Positions 34,081 through 43,669 of a DNA stretch of 64,000 nucleotides are shown here, piece after piece. The stretch's first letter is position 1, and the number at the start of each line of letters is the position of its first letter. The translations under genes were made by a program, and so were the position numbers. The stretch lies in NCBI GenBank assembly GCA_038848185.1, contig JAWCNV010000002.1, positions 77,985 through 141,984 on the forward strand. Reading direction: 5' to 3'. The notes under the pieces were generated by a model that made no database searches, was not told where the DNA came from, and worked only from the letters and a program-made list of their open reading frames with translations. Origin of the DNA: JAAOZP01 sp038848185 (GTDB lineage: Archaea > Thermoproteota > EX4484-205 > JAAOZP01).

Positions 34081-36133
34081 CAGGGTTAAAACAAAGGCAC
34101 CTATCGAAAGCCTGTTCCTAGACTTCATACGCGGTTTTAGGGATGAAAACAAGGAAAAGAAGTATTATGATCAGATTTCCTCATTGCCATCTCTTGGAAC
34201 ATCCTCCATCATCATAGATTTCCAAGATATGCTTTCCTACAGTAGAGAGCTGGTTGAAGAGCTGGTTGAAAACCCTTCTGTCTTAGAGGAGATGAATAAG
34301 GTTGTCCTCTCAATCCTCAGTAGTCTTGACAAGGATTATGCTTCTAAGGTGCAGGAGGTCACTGTCAGGATCAGGGGCCTCGGAAAAAAAATATCTATAA
34401 GAGACATAAAGTCAAGCCTGCTTGGAAAACTGGTGTGTTTTGAAGGAGTTGTCGTGAGAACCTCAGAGATAAAAAGCATACTTTCGAAGGGGGTTTTCCG
34501 TTGTAAGACTTGCGACAGAATATATGAGGAGCCCCAGACAAGCATGGTTTTAAAGGCGCCTCGCTGTGAAGAATGTGGAACAAGCAAGCTCTCCAACTTT
34601 GAGCTCCTCCAAGATCGTTCCAGATTCATGGACTACCAAGAGATAAGGGTTCAGGAGAAACCGGAGGATCTTCCGGCAGGGATCATGCCTCACAGTATAA
34701 ACCTAAGGCTTACTGGAGACTTAACAGATAGGGTTAGACCTGGAGACAGGGTTCAGATAACAGGGATCGTGGTGGCAACGCCGGACAGGCATCCTGTGAA
34801 AAACTTTCAGTACAGCACTTTCACTCTAAGCGTCGAGGTGAACTATATAGAGGCGTTGATGCAGGAGCTTGGCGAGGTTACAGTAAGCCCGGAGGAGGAG
34901 AAGAAGATCAGGGAGATGAGTAGTGATCCATGGATATATAAGAAGATCATTCGTTCAATAGCGCCCTCTATATATGGTTTGGAAGAGGTTAAGGAGGCTG
35001 TTCTTCTCCAGATGGTCGGCGGGGTCAGAAGAACCTATCCTGACGGGGTTACTGTTAGAGGAGACATAAACCTGCTTCTCATAGGAGACCCCGGCACAGC
35101 TAAAAGCCAGCTTCTGAAATATGTTCAGAAGATAGCTCCAAGGGGGCTCTACACTTCGGGGAGAGGAGTTACGGCGGCGGGTCTTACTGCAGCTGTCGTT
35201 AGAGATAAGACAGGAAGCTTCACGCTTGAGGCTGGTGCAGTAGTGCTTGCCGACAAGGGGATAGCGGCGATAGACGAGTTTGAAAAGATGAAGGCAGAGG
35301 ACAGGGTTGCAATACATGAGTCGATGGAGCAGCAGACCGTAAGTGTAGCCAAGGGGGGAATAGTGGCGACACTGAACGCTAGGACAGCTATACTTGCTGC
35401 AGCAAACCCGAAGTACGGTAGGTATGATGATAGTCTCAATTTCAGTGAGAACGTTGAGCTTCCTTCAACGCTGCTCTCTAGGTTCGACCTCTACTTCATA
35501 ATAAAGGATAGGCCGGATAAGGAGGCTGATGCTAAGCTGTCCGACCATATTCTGCAACTACACATGGAGGCTTACAATTATGAGGAGGAGATGATTCCTC
35601 CAGAAATGCTTAGAAAATATTTGGCTTATTGCAAAAGAATAACTCCGAGGCTGACACCTGAGGCAACTGAGAGGATTAGGAACTTCTTCCTACAGTTGAG
35701 GAGTAGCAGCCAAGAGACGAATGCTCCGATATCAATAACTCCGAGACATCTTGAATCACTGATAAGGCTCAGCGTTGCTAGGGCGAGGGTATTGTTGAGA
35801 GAGGAAGTTACTGTTGAGGATGCGGAGGCAGCAATAAAATTGATGAGCTACAGTCTGAATACAGCTGGCCTCGATGTCTCAACAGGGAAGATAGATGTAG
35901 ATATTCTTATGACTGGAAGATCTAGAAGCAGATGGGAGAAGATACGGATAATTCTTAAGGAGATAGAGACTCTTGAAGCTGAAACCGGGAGAGCCTTGTT
36001 AAGCGAGCTCAGGAAGAGATGTGAAGAGAAGAAGATTGAGCCAGATGAGTTCTACAAGCTTATAGAGCAGATGAGGGAGCAGGGTATAATAATGCTTCCG
36101 GACGAGGAAACTGTAAGAAGAATAAGGCGTTAA
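34070..36133 (+). CDS. mcm: Replicative minichromosome maintenance helicase
   Basis: The 687-residue MCM unwinds the replication fork. The N-terminal zinc motif is CKTC...CEEC (~148-172). The AAA+ core has Walker A GDPGTAKSQ (~340), Walker B LADKGIAAIDEFEKM, and the arginine finger LLSRFDL. A C-terminal winged helix follows (~610-687). It overlaps gins23 by 11 bp and is followed by hel308 1 bp after its stop. Complete and intein-free. Confidence 0.96.
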   Translation: MESSRVKTKAPIESLFLDFIRGFRDENKEKKYYDQISSLPSLGTSSIIIDFQDMLSYSRELVEELVENPSVLEEMNKVVLSILSSLDKDYASKVQEVTVRIRGLGKKISIRDIKSSLLGKLVCFEGVVVRTSEIKSILSKGVFRCKTCDRIYEEPQTSMVLKAPRCEECGTSKLSNFELLQDRSRFMDYQEIRVQEKPEDLPAGIMPHSINLRLTGDLTDRVRPGDRVQITGIVVATPDRHPVKNFQYSTFTLSVEVNYIEALMQELGEVTVSPEEEKKIREMSSDPWIYKKIIRSIAPSIYGLEEVKEAVLLQMVGGVRRTYPDGVTVRGDINLLLIGDPGTAKSQLLKYVQKIAPRGLYTSGRGVTAAGLTAAVVRDKTGSFTLEAGAVVLADKGIAAIDEFEKMKAEDRVAIHESMEQQTVSVAKGGIVATLNARTAILAAANPKYGRYDDSLNFSENVELPSTLLSRFDLYFIIKDRPDKEADAKLSDHILQLHMEAYNYEEEMIPPEMLRKYLAYCKRITPRLTPEATERIRNFFLQLRSSSQETNAPISITPRHLESLIRLSVARARVLLREEVTVEDAEAAIKLMSYSLNTAGLDVSTGKIDVDILMTGRSRSRWEKIRIILKEIETLEAETGRALLSELRKRCEEKKIEPDEFYKLIEQMREQGIIMLPDEETVRRIRR

Positions 36134-36134
36134 A

Positions 36135-38342
36135 ATGGATTTAGAAGACCTGCCGATAAGCAATGAAGCGAGGAGCGAGCTTGTTAAAGCAGGGTTTAAA
36201 ACACTTTACCCACCTCAGGAGCAGGCGATTAAAGCAGGACTATTTGAAGGAAAGAACCTACTCCTAGCAGTGCCCACAGCCTCCGGTAAAACACTGGTTG
36301 CACAGCTTGCAACGATACACAAGCTTGAGAATGAAGGAGGTAAAACAGTATATCTTGTTCCGCTTAGAGCAATAGCCTGGGAGAAATACGTTGACTTCAA
36401 CATTCTCCGAAAGGTTGAAGGTCTAAAGGGAAAGATAAGAATAGCCTTAGCAACAGGAGATTATGATTCTAAGGCGGAGGAGCTTTCCAACTACGATGTA
36501 ATCATTGCAACCTACGAGAAGTTTGACTCCATAATCAGGCATAGACCGAAGTGGATAGGCGAGGTTAACCTAGTGGTATTCGACGAAATACATTACATTG
36601 ACTCCGAAGACCGAGGACCTGGAATAGAGACATTACTATCTTTTACTAAAGCCATTCTGCCCAAAGCTCAGCTGATAGCTTTAAGCGCCACGGTTTCTAA
36701 TGCTAAAGAGGTTGCAGAATGGCTTGGAGCGAAATGCATAGTATCAGACTGGAGGCCCGTCAGCCTCCGTGAAGGAGTATTCTACGATTCGAAAATCATT
36801 TTCAACGATGGAAGCGTAATTGAATTGAAGGAAGATTTCGATGAGCCCTTACACATGCTGCTATCCTATTCGCTTAAGGAGGGGGGGCAGGCCCTATTCT
36901 TCGTTGAAACTAGGAAGAAAACAGTATACTTGGCGAGAAAACTCTCATCAGTGACCTACCTACACCTCTCTGAAAGTGAAAAGGAGAAGCTTAGGAGTAT
37001 TGCATCCGAGATAAGGGAAAATAGTGAGTCAGCGATAATCGGGGAAGATCTTGCGAACGTTGTTGAGAAGGGTGTGGCATTCCACCATGCTGGGCTGACA
37101 AGCTTCCAGCGTAGAACAATTGAAAAGGCCTTTAGAGAAAGAGTTTTAAAAACAATAGCGGCAACTCCCACGCTTGCAGCGGGAGTTAACCTTCCGGCGA
37201 GAGTTGTTTGCGTAACATCGGTGAACAGGTTTGACCCTGAAACCCACATGAGCAACATGATACCTGTCATGGAGTATAAGCAGATGGCAGGGAGGGCTGG
37301 AAGACCCAGGTACGATAGGTTTGGGGAGGCAGTCATCTATGCTAGGAACGAGGGCGACGTAGACTATCTTATGGCAAGATATGTGGAGTCTACCGCTGAA
37401 GCAGTAAAGTCTAAACTTGGTCTCGGAACATATTTTTCAACCGCGATACTGGCATGCATAGCAAGTAGAATAGCCGCGGACGTTGAGAAAATACTTGAAG
37501 TCTTCAGAAACACTCTTTACCATGTTCAGAAGGGGAAAGGGGTTTCAAGTCGTGTGAAAAGGGTTCTAAATATCCTGATAGAGGACGGGCTTATCGTGGA
37601 GAGGAACGGTTTCCTTGAAGCCACGCCTCTAGGTAGAAGAATATCTGAGCTATATATATCGCCGTCGACAGGTATACTTTTCCTAAATGGTTTGAAGGCT
37701 AAGCCACGTTTCTTCACTGAAGTAACTGGTCTCAACCTTATATGTGCGTCACCAGACATGAGGCCTAGGTTCAGCGTAACCGAGTCGACTGAAGGCTTCG
37801 TGGCAGATTTCATAGGGAGACATGAATCTGAACTCTATGTAGATATTGAAGATATTGACCCGATGGAAACCTATAAGACGATGACAGTCCTCTGGATGTG
37901 GATAAACGAGTATAGTGAGGATGACATTTATCTTAAGCTCGGCGTTGAACCGGGGGACCTCTACGCTTGCAAGGAGACAGCCCAGTGGCTAGCTTACTCA
38001 GCGAAGGAGATAGCTAGGCTGGTTAAGGATCCTGAAGCAGTTAAGAAACTTGGCGAGCTTGAGGCAAGGATAAAGCATGGTGTTAAACCGGAGCTCATCG
38101 AACTAGCATCTTCGCTTGAAGGGGTTGGAAGGGTTAGAGCAAGACGATTATACAGCCATGGTTTCAAAAGGCTTTCAGACATAGCTTCAGCAAGCGTCAC
38201 CGAGCTTTCAAGGATACCTGGAATAGGTCAGAAACTTGCTTTAAGCATTAAGAAGGAGGCCGGGGGCCTGATACATAGTGACGAATGGGAGAGCAGAGAA
38301 GAGGAAAGAGTTCAAACCAGCCTTGGTGAATTTAATGATTAA
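36135..38342 (+). CDS. hel308: Hel308-type Ski2-like DNA helicase
   Basis: Hel308 acts at stalled forks, moving 3' to 5'. The 735-residue protein has motif I PTASGKTLVAQLA (~49-61), DEIHY as motif II, LSATVSN, the QMAGRAGRP motif VI, a winged helix, a ratchet domain and a C-terminal helix-hairpin-helix (LEGVGRVRARRLY, IPGIGQKLA). Being one base after mcm, it is almost surely co-transcribed with gins23-mcm. Confidence 0.92.
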   Translation: MDLEDLPISNEARSELVKAGFKTLYPPQEQAIKAGLFEGKNLLLAVPTASGKTLVAQLATIHKLENEGGKTVYLVPLRAIAWEKYVDFNILRKVEGLKGKIRIALATGDYDSKAEELSNYDVIIATYEKFDSIIRHRPKWIGEVNLVVFDEIHYIDSEDRGPGIETLLSFTKAILPKAQLIALSATVSNAKEVAEWLGAKCIVSDWRPVSLREGVFYDSKIIFNDGSVIELKEDFDEPLHMLLSYSLKEGGQALFFVETRKKTVYLARKLSSVTYLHLSESEKEKLRSIASEIRENSESAIIGEDLANVVEKGVAFHHAGLTSFQRRTIEKAFRERVLKTIAATPTLAAGVNLPARVVCVTSVNRFDPETHMSNMIPVMEYKQMAGRAGRPRYDRFGEAVIYARNEGDVDYLMARYVESTAEAVKSKLGLGTYFSTAILACIASRIAADVEKILEVFRNTLYHVQKGKGVSSRVKRVLNILIEDGLIVERNGFLEATPLGRRISELYISPSTGILFLNGLKAKPRFFTEVTGLNLICASPDMRPRFSVTESTEGFVADFIGRHESELYVDIEDIDPMETYKTMTVLWMWINEYSEDDIYLKLGVEPGDLYACKETAQWLAYSAKEIARLVKDPEAVKKLGELEARIKHGVKPELIELASSLEGVGRVRARRLYSHGFKRLSDIASASVTELSRIPGIGQKLALSIKKEAGGLIHSDEWESREEERVQTSLGEFND

Positions 38343-38432
38343 AAAATTTATAATTATTAAGCATCGTTGAACTCCATCATAAAAAAGAAGTCAAAAATAT
38401 TGTCGTGTATTATCAACACTTTTTAGAATTAG

Positions 38433-38443
38433 GTTAAATAAAT
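38433..38443 (+). promoter_or_regulatory. TATA box of cdvA
   Basis: gttaaataaat centred ~28 bp before the ATG at 38466. The whole 123-bp gap after hel308 is AT-rich. Confidence 0.55.
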
Positions 38444-38465
38444 ACATCCTAGAAAAATCCGGATA

Positions 38466-39185
38466 ATGGATAGTAGCAGGATTCTAGGCCTACCGGTTAA
38501 AGATGTTTATGACAGAGAGATAGGGACTCTGGTGGGTTTCGAAATAGATTCCAGAGGCATGCCTTCAAACTTCTTCATAATGATGCCTAACGGTAGCTTC
38601 ATCAAGGTTGAAGGAGAGGCTGTTGAAGCAGGGAAAGACTATGTCCTGGTGAAGAACTTCTGGAAGATTAAGGCGGAGAACCTGATAAGAGGTGTGGAGA
38701 TAACGAGGAGAAGGATCGATGCGCTTGAAAATCTTAGGCAGGAACACCAGATACCTATAAACGTCTATGACGAGCTTAAGGCGACATACATCAGAGATAT
38801 GAGTGAGCTTAACAATAAGATGGTTGAACTCGTTTCAGAGCTTAACAAGATTCAGGGGGAGCTTAAAAACAGGCTGGATACGCTTACTAAAGTAAGGTCG
38901 ATAAATAGGGTTCAGCTTTCAACAGGTGAGGTTGATGAGATAAGCTATAAGGCTGCTGAAACAATGATAGAAGCCAGCCTAGATATAACTCTTCTCGAGA
39001 TAAAGGAGACAGAGTCAATACTAGCTAGGTTGAAGAGTCTTAAACAAAGAATATCTCCGGAAGCAGTGACGCCTCAGAGGGTAAGCAATTTCGTGGAATT
39101 GTTAAGATCACTTAACACTAGTAAGCAGCAGAATGCTGACAGCCCGCTTGTTGTAAGGCTTCAAAGCGTTATGCAGAGCCAGTAA
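38466..39185 (+). CDS. cdvA: Cell division protein CdvA
   Basis: CdvA recruits ESCRT-III-like CdvB to the division site in TACK archaea. The 239-residue protein has an N-terminal PRC-barrel (ILGLPVKDVYDREIGTLVGFEID, ~6-75), a long coiled coil (~90-200) and a short C-terminal segment (DSPLVVRLQSVMQSQ) in the place of the CdvB-binding E3B peptide. It has its own TATA box. CdvB and CdvC are not in this window. Confidence 0.82.
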   Translation: MDSSRILGLPVKDVYDREIGTLVGFEIDSRGMPSNFFIMMPNGSFIKVEGEAVEAGKDYVLVKNFWKIKAENLIRGVEITRRRIDALENLRQEHQIPINVYDELKATYIRDMSELNNKMVELVSELNKIQGELKNRLDTLTKVRSINRVQLSTGEVDEISYKAAETMIEASLDITLLEIKETESILARLKSLKQRISPEAVTPQRVSNFVELLRSLNTSKQQNADSPLVVRLQSVMQSQ

Positions 39186-39255
39186 AAACCAGTGGACTGG
39201 AAGAACGGGAGTTTCTCGTGGAGGAGCCTCTAGTCAGGTCTATTATCTTTTCAGA

Positions 39256-40263
39256 CTACAATCCTTCTGGGCCGATGTAGACAGTGTCCTCAGTTTCAGG
39301 GCCAGTGCTCACTATCGTCACTGGGACACCCGTCTCATCCTGGATCTTCCTAAGGAAGCTTAAACATTCCTTTGAAAGCGATTCTATTCTTCTGGTGTGA
39401 GAACATTCTGGAAACAAAATGTCCAGCTTCGTCACAGCTATTTGAGTAGCTCCGTTTATCCTAGCTGCACGTTTAGCCATCTCGAAGTTGAATGGTGCAG
39501 CTCTCCGCAATCTTCCGGTGACTGTCCCCCTCTCTACGAAACCCTTCTTCTCAGCCTCCTCAGGCGTCATCTCGCCTTCCAGAGGCCCCTTCCCAACCCT
39601 CGTCACAAAGCTTTTCAAAACGAGCAGAACATCGTCAACCCTCTTTGGACCTACGCCGACCTCGCTGCAAACTGCTGAAGCAGTAGTATCCCTCCCAGTC
39701 ACATAAGGGTACGTTCCGTGGTATAGGCTTAGGTAGAACCCCTGTGTCCCTTCTAGATGTACGGTCTCATCCTTGTCTAAAGCGGAATTAACTTCTTCAG
39801 CAACATCAGTAACATAGCGGCTTAACTCAGGAACATCCCTGACGAGCCTAGCCCTCCTAGCAACCCTGTCGACCAAAGCTGGAGATACACCTGTTCCAGT
39901 GGTCCCTATGAATTCTTTGAAGAAACTGTTGCTCCTGTCAGCCTCAATATGCTTCTCATCGATCACAGATGCTCCTCCGTCTATGAAAACCCTCCCGTCA
40001 ACCCTGAGCGACCTAACCTCTTCCATGAAAACCCTTGGATCCACATTTGCACCAGCACCTATCAACAACCTTGTTTCAGGAACGAGGAAGGAGCAGGGCA
40101 CTATCCTAAGCTTATACGTTACCCCCCTATAAACCACTGTGTGGCCAGCGTTAACTGAGCCTACTCGAACAGTTATCCTTGGGTGCTCTTTCAAGGCGAG
40201 GAATGCGGCGACCTTACCCTTTCCCTCGTCTCCGAAGAAGCCGCTGCAGATTACTGTCAGCAT
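39256..40263 (-). CDS. purA: Adenylosuccinate synthetase
   Basis: PurA makes adenylosuccinate from IMP, aspartate and GTP. The 335-residue protein is the short archaeal form. The N-terminal glycine loop GFFGDEGKGKVAA (~8-20), NAGHTV (~39-44), VHLEGTQGFYLSLYHG and the RVGKGPLEGE segment near 215 are present. It is a single gene between cdvA (convergent) and the DUF72 gene (divergent). Confidence 0.92.
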   Translation of the reverse strand: MLTVICSGFFGDEGKGKVAAFLALKEHPRITVRVGSVNAGHTVVYRGVTYKLRIVPCSFLVPETRLLIGAGANVDPRVFMEEVRSLRVDGRVFIDGGASVIDEKHIEADRSNSFFKEFIGTTGTGVSPALVDRVARRARLVRDVPELSRYVTDVAEEVNSALDKDETVHLEGTQGFYLSLYHGTYPYVTGRDTTASAVCSEVGVGPKRVDDVLLVLKSFVTRVGKGPLEGEMTPEEAEKKGFVERGTVTGRLRRAAPFNFEMAKRAARINGATQIAVTKLDILFPECSHTRRIESLSKECLSFLRKIQDETGVPVTIVSTGPETEDTVYIGPEGL

Positions 40264-40351
40264 TCTTCAACACGCTCACCCTTAAAATATGGGTGGTATT
40301 AAGCTTTCCCTAGGAAAAGCTTAAGCAACCAGCCTAATAGTATCATTCGGG

Positions 40352-41080
40352 TTGACTGTGATAAAAATTGGTTGCTGCGGGTTTCCAGTCTCTATGCAGA
40401 AATATTTCTCTGAGTTCAGCCTTGTCGAAACCCAGTCGACTTTCTACAAGCTTCCTGAGATCAAAACAGTTGAAAGATGGAGAAGCCAAGCCTCAGAGAA
40501 CTTTGAGTTCACAGTGAAGGCTTGGCAGGGAATCACGCATCCTTCTGATAGCCCCACATGGAAGAGAAGCGGGCTTAAGAAACTTGACCTCAGGGACTAT
40601 GGAAACTTTAATCCTTCCAAGAAGACTTTTGAAGCATGGGAGAAAACACTGGAGGTTGTGAAGAGCCTTAATGCAAGAATAGCCGTATTCCAGACCCCGC
40701 CAAGCTTCAACCCTTCTCCTAGAAACATCAGTAACATGAGGAATTTCTTCAAGGAAATAGATAGGGAAGGAGTCAGGCTTGCTTGGGAGCCGCGTGGAGA
40801 ATGGTTGGAGAAGAATAGTTTAACTAAGAAAATTCTTGAGGAGCTTGAGTTGATACATGTAGTAGACCCGTTCTGGGATCATCCTCTTACAGTAGGAGTA
40901 TATTACTTTAGGCTTCACGGGCTTGGGAAACGCTACAACTACAGATATGAGTATAATATTGAAGACCTGAAAAATCTTAAGACGCTGGTAGAAGAACTTG
41001 AAGACGCTGAAGAAGTCTACGTTCTGTTCAACAATATGAAGATGTATGATTCTGCAAAGATTTTCTCTAGAATTATTTAG
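40352..41080 (+). CDS. DUF72 (YecE-like) protein
   Basis: A 242-residue TIM-barrel-like DUF72 protein of unknown function. Family landmarks are IKIGCCGFP at the start, VETQSTFYKLP (~27-37), EFTVKAWQGITHP, AWEPRGEW and YYFRLHGLG. Initiation is at TTG. Its last 8 bp overlap the convergent cca gene. Confidence 0.85.
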   Translation: MTVIKIGCCGFPVSMQKYFSEFSLVETQSTFYKLPEIKTVERWRSQASENFEFTVKAWQGITHPSDSPTWKRSGLKKLDLRDYGNFNPSKKTFEAWEKTLEVVKSLNARIAVFQTPPSFNPSPRNISNMRNFFKEIDREGVRLAWEPRGEWLEKNSLTKKILEELELIHVVDPFWDHPLTVGVYYFRLHGLGKRYNYRYEYNIEDLKNLKTLVEELEDAEEVYVLFNNMKMYDSAKIFSRII

Positions 41081-42479
41081 AAACCCATGGGAAAAGACTG
41101 ATGCATCTCTCCAAGAATGAGAGATAATTCGCGTCTTCAACAGCATCTACAATGCTCTCTCCTGAGCGTATAGTAGATTCTGAGAGTTTTTTAACAATAT
41201 TCTCCGGAAAGCCTTTAAGGAATTCGCTTGAAGAGAAGGATTTTAGTATAACCTCCTTAGCATCCTTCGCCTTAGGCTTCAATACGGTCCACCATCTACC
41301 GTTCCTCGGGAAAGGCTGAATCAAAGTCCTCTCATTACCCAAGTATGTTTCTACGAACTGGGGCACGTTGCTACTGAAATATGGTGGGCCCATATGAATA
41401 ACAGCAGCCTGTTTCTCAATCTCCTCAAGCATGAAGATCAGAACAATATTTTTCTCCTCGTCGCTCCAAGCCTTCTCCATCAGAACGCTGAACTCATTCT
41501 CCTCGAGATAGTTGCCTAGTCTTGAAAGCAGCCTATAGGCTTGCCCCCACATTATGTCAGGGATAGTTGTCCAAACAGGTATTGTAACCGAGATCATATT
41601 GAGTCCCCTACTCCTAATAATTTCTTTCAATCCGGTTTTAGAAGCAGGGTAAACAGGGTAGAAGAACTCTACAGATGGTTTTTCAAGCATCATGTGAGAA
41701 GCGTATTGCGTTATGCTGAGGCTCTCACCGCTTACTGCTGCAGCCACGTTCCTAAGCTCGTCTACAGGGTCTATTACGCAGAGCAAGCTACCACGAGCCC
41801 TTCTAGCAAGCTCCTCCTCTCTACCCCTGTAAAGCTCACCCGGATCCAGCGTTAAAGGAGGCTTAAAAGACTTCATAGCCTCCAGGGTCTTCACAAATCC
41901 TCCAAAAGAATAAACTAGCAGCTCAACTAGGAAACCGCTGAAACCCCTTGTCTTTATCTCAGCACCATAAACCCCTATTCCCTTGAAGAACCTTTTTAGT
42001 AGACGAGCCTCATCCCTCATCTCTAAGCTTAGCTTCTCCTTCACGAACTCCGTGTGAAAAACAGTCCTATCAGTAGCACTCCTATAGAATCCTTTCTCAA
42101 CCTTGTAGCAGGGCACGACATCTATATTAATGCCGTCAACCTTGACTGTTATGTAAGGGTGCTCCGCAAACCTGAGCCTACATTTCTCAGGACCAAATAT
42201 CCTCTTAACGTTCTCTATCAGCGTATTCCCCATCTCTTCTTTTCTCCAACCAACCGGGAACCTTATGAAAACATCTGCATCAGTTTCTCCACTCAGCCAA
42301 GTACCCTTCGCTATTGATCCCTCGATAAGCACATCAGCCTCAGGCTCCAACTTCTTAAACTCATCCCTTAGAGTTAAAACAGTATTTGAGAGAACCCTGT
42401 TAACCTTCTCCTCCTCCGCCTGGCTTGGCTTAACTCTTTTCAAAACCTCCTGAATAACCTCCTGAAGACTATTTGACAT
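41073..42479 (-). CDS. cca: CCA-adding enzyme, archaeal class I
   Basis: It adds or repairs the CCA end of tRNAs, needed here because the tRNA in this window does not encode CCA. The 468-residue nucleotidyltransferase has GSIAKGTWLSGETDADVFI (~50-68, catalytic Asp pair in DAD), a third carboxylate in INIDVVPCY, the all-helical middle and a C-terminal tail domain. It lies downstream of thpR in the same direction. Confidence 0.94.
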   Translation of the reverse strand: MSNSLQEVIQEVLKRVKPSQAEEEKVNRVLSNTVLTLRDEFKKLEPEADVLIEGSIAKGTWLSGETDADVFIRFPVGWRKEEMGNTLIENVKRIFGPEKCRLRFAEHPYITVKVDGINIDVVPCYKVEKGFYRSATDRTVFHTEFVKEKLSLEMRDEARLLKRFFKGIGVYGAEIKTRGFSGFLVELLVYSFGGFVKTLEAMKSFKPPLTLDPGELYRGREEELARRARGSLLCVIDPVDELRNVAAAVSGESLSITQYASHMMLEKPSVEFFYPVYPASKTGLKEIIRSRGLNMISVTIPVWTTIPDIMWGQAYRLLSRLGNYLEENEFSVLMEKAWSDEEKNIVLIFMLEEIEKQAAVIHMGPPYFSSNVPQFVETYLGNERTLIQPFPRNGRWWTVLKPKAKDAKEVILKSFSSSEFLKGFPENIVKKLSESTIRSGESIVDAVEDANYLSFLERCISLFPWVSK

Positions 42480-42501
42480 ATATTACTGATATAGACGCGT
42501 G

Positions 42502-43053
42502 TTAATCAATTTTTTCCCATAGGGTCTCGTAGACAGGGCCCCGCGGTGTCAGAGTGCTCTTCTTAAGCCTGAGCCTGCTGGTAAGCGTTTCTCCTATCAG
42601 AATATCCCCGTTACTCTTAATAAAGAGGGTAAGCCTGTCAATATTCGTACGGCTTCTTACCCTCGCAAGAGTAAGATGTGGTGAGAACTCCTCGTCCATC
42701 TTTAAGCCGACTCGAGATAATGCTTCAGAAACCTGCCTAGCTCTTTCAACAAGCTCTACCGCTCCCCTACCAACCTTTGCGAAGACAACCCTCGGTTGCG
42801 ATACGGTGGGGAAAGCCCCTAGACCCCTAAGCTCTATTTCAACAGGGGCTCCCTTAACGGTGAAAAGGCTTTCAGAAACCCTGTTAACCATGCTTTCATG
42901 AACATCCCCTATGAAGAAGAGTGTTAAGTGAAGTATCTTAGCATCCACAGGCTTCAGGTCAGCCCGGGTTTCAAACATCCTCCTCTGAATTTCAGATATC
43001 CTCTTACTCACATTCTCATCTTCAACATCCATTGAAACAAATAGCCTTACCAT
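42502..43053 (-). CDS. thpR: RNA 2',3'-cyclic phosphodiesterase (2H phosphoesterase)
   Basis: A 183-residue ThpR/LigT-like enzyme. Both HxT motifs are present (HLTLFFIG at ~45 and HLTLARVR near 125), defining the 2H fold that opens 2',3'-cyclic phosphates. The frame extends upstream without a stop, but the ATG at 43053 is chosen because it gives the family N-terminus (MVRLFVSMDVE) and lies ~27 bp from a TATA box shared with the divergent gene. It precedes cca, a common archaeal pairing. Confidence 0.9.
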   Translation of the reverse strand: MVRLFVSMDVEDENVSKRISEIQRRMFETRADLKPVDAKILHLTLFFIGDVHESMVNRVSESLFTVKGAPVEIELRGLGAFPTVSQPRVVFAKVGRGAVELVERARQVSEALSRVGLKMDEEFSPHLTLARVRSRTNIDRLTLFIKSNGDILIGETLTSRLRLKKSTLTPRGPVYETLWEKID

Positions 43054-43073
43054 CCTGAAACCCCTTGAGCGAG

Positions 43074-43085
43074 AATTTATATACC
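43074..43085. promoter_or_regulatory. Single TATA element between two divergent genes
   Basis: aatttatatacc lies midway between the minus-strand ATG at 43053 and the plus-strand TTG at 43106, about 26-27 bp from each. The core tttatata reads as a TATA box on both strands, so one element may drive both leaderless genes. Confidence 0.55.
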
Positions 43086-43105
43086 TTATCATCTGCCTGA
43101 AACGA

Positions 43106-43669
43106 TTGTTGAAACAGCTACTCTTAATCACAGGGATGCCGGGCTCAGGCAAGACTACTGTTGCAAAGATCATCGAGGAACAGGGGTTTCCAGTAGTTTC
43201 AATGGGGGACACTGTTAGGGAGGAGGCTGATGCACGCGGAATAGGCAGAAATATACTGGAGATGAGTAGGTTCATGGTTGAGCTTAGAAAGGAGCTTGGT
43301 GAAGAGGCTGTTGCAAGACTCGTGGACAGGAAGATTGAGAAGATTGACAGCAATTTTATAGTGGTGGATGGAGCAAGATCCTTGAGAGAAGTCGAATACT
43401 TTAGGTCAAAGAAAAAATATAAAGTAATTATTGTCGGAGTATTATCCCCGCTGAAACTTAGGTATAGCAGACTTTCAAACAGGAATAGACCTGACGACCC
43501 TAGGATTCTGAAAGAGCTTGAGGACAGGGACAGGGTGGAGCTATCCGTCGGACTCGGGGAAGTGCTTGCCTTAAGCGACATCTACATAGTAAATGAGGGA
43601 GACCTCAAAGAGCTTAGGGAAAACGTGAAAAAGAAAATACTGGCTCCCCTAACTAGTAGATCTCAATAG
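43106..43669 (+). CDS. UPF0200 family P-loop nucleotide kinase-like protein
   Basis: A 187-residue P-loop protein with GMPGSGKTTVAKII at residues 10-23, VSMGDTVREEA (substrate-side motif of NMP kinases), VVDGARSLREVEYF and a LID-like SRLSNRNRPDDP. This is the archaeal UPF0200 family, related to dephospho-CoA and adenylate kinases. The substrate is unknown. TTG start. It overlaps the convergent rnz gene by 17 bp. Confidence 0.78.
   Translation: MLKQLLLITGMPGSGKTTVAKIIEEQGFPVVSMGDTVREEADARGIGRNILEMSRFMVELRKELGEEAVARLVDRKIEKIDSNFIVVDGARSLREVEYFRSKKKYKVIIVGVLSPLKLRYSRLSNRNRPDDPRILKELEDRDRVELSVGLGEVLALSDIYIVNEGDLKELRENVKKKILAPLTSRSQ

Noticed and set aside
42502..43581. A 359-residue version of the ThpR frame
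   Set aside because: The first ~176 residues are antisense to the UPF0200 gene and Ser-rich; the true start at 43053 has a TATA box and the family N-terminus.
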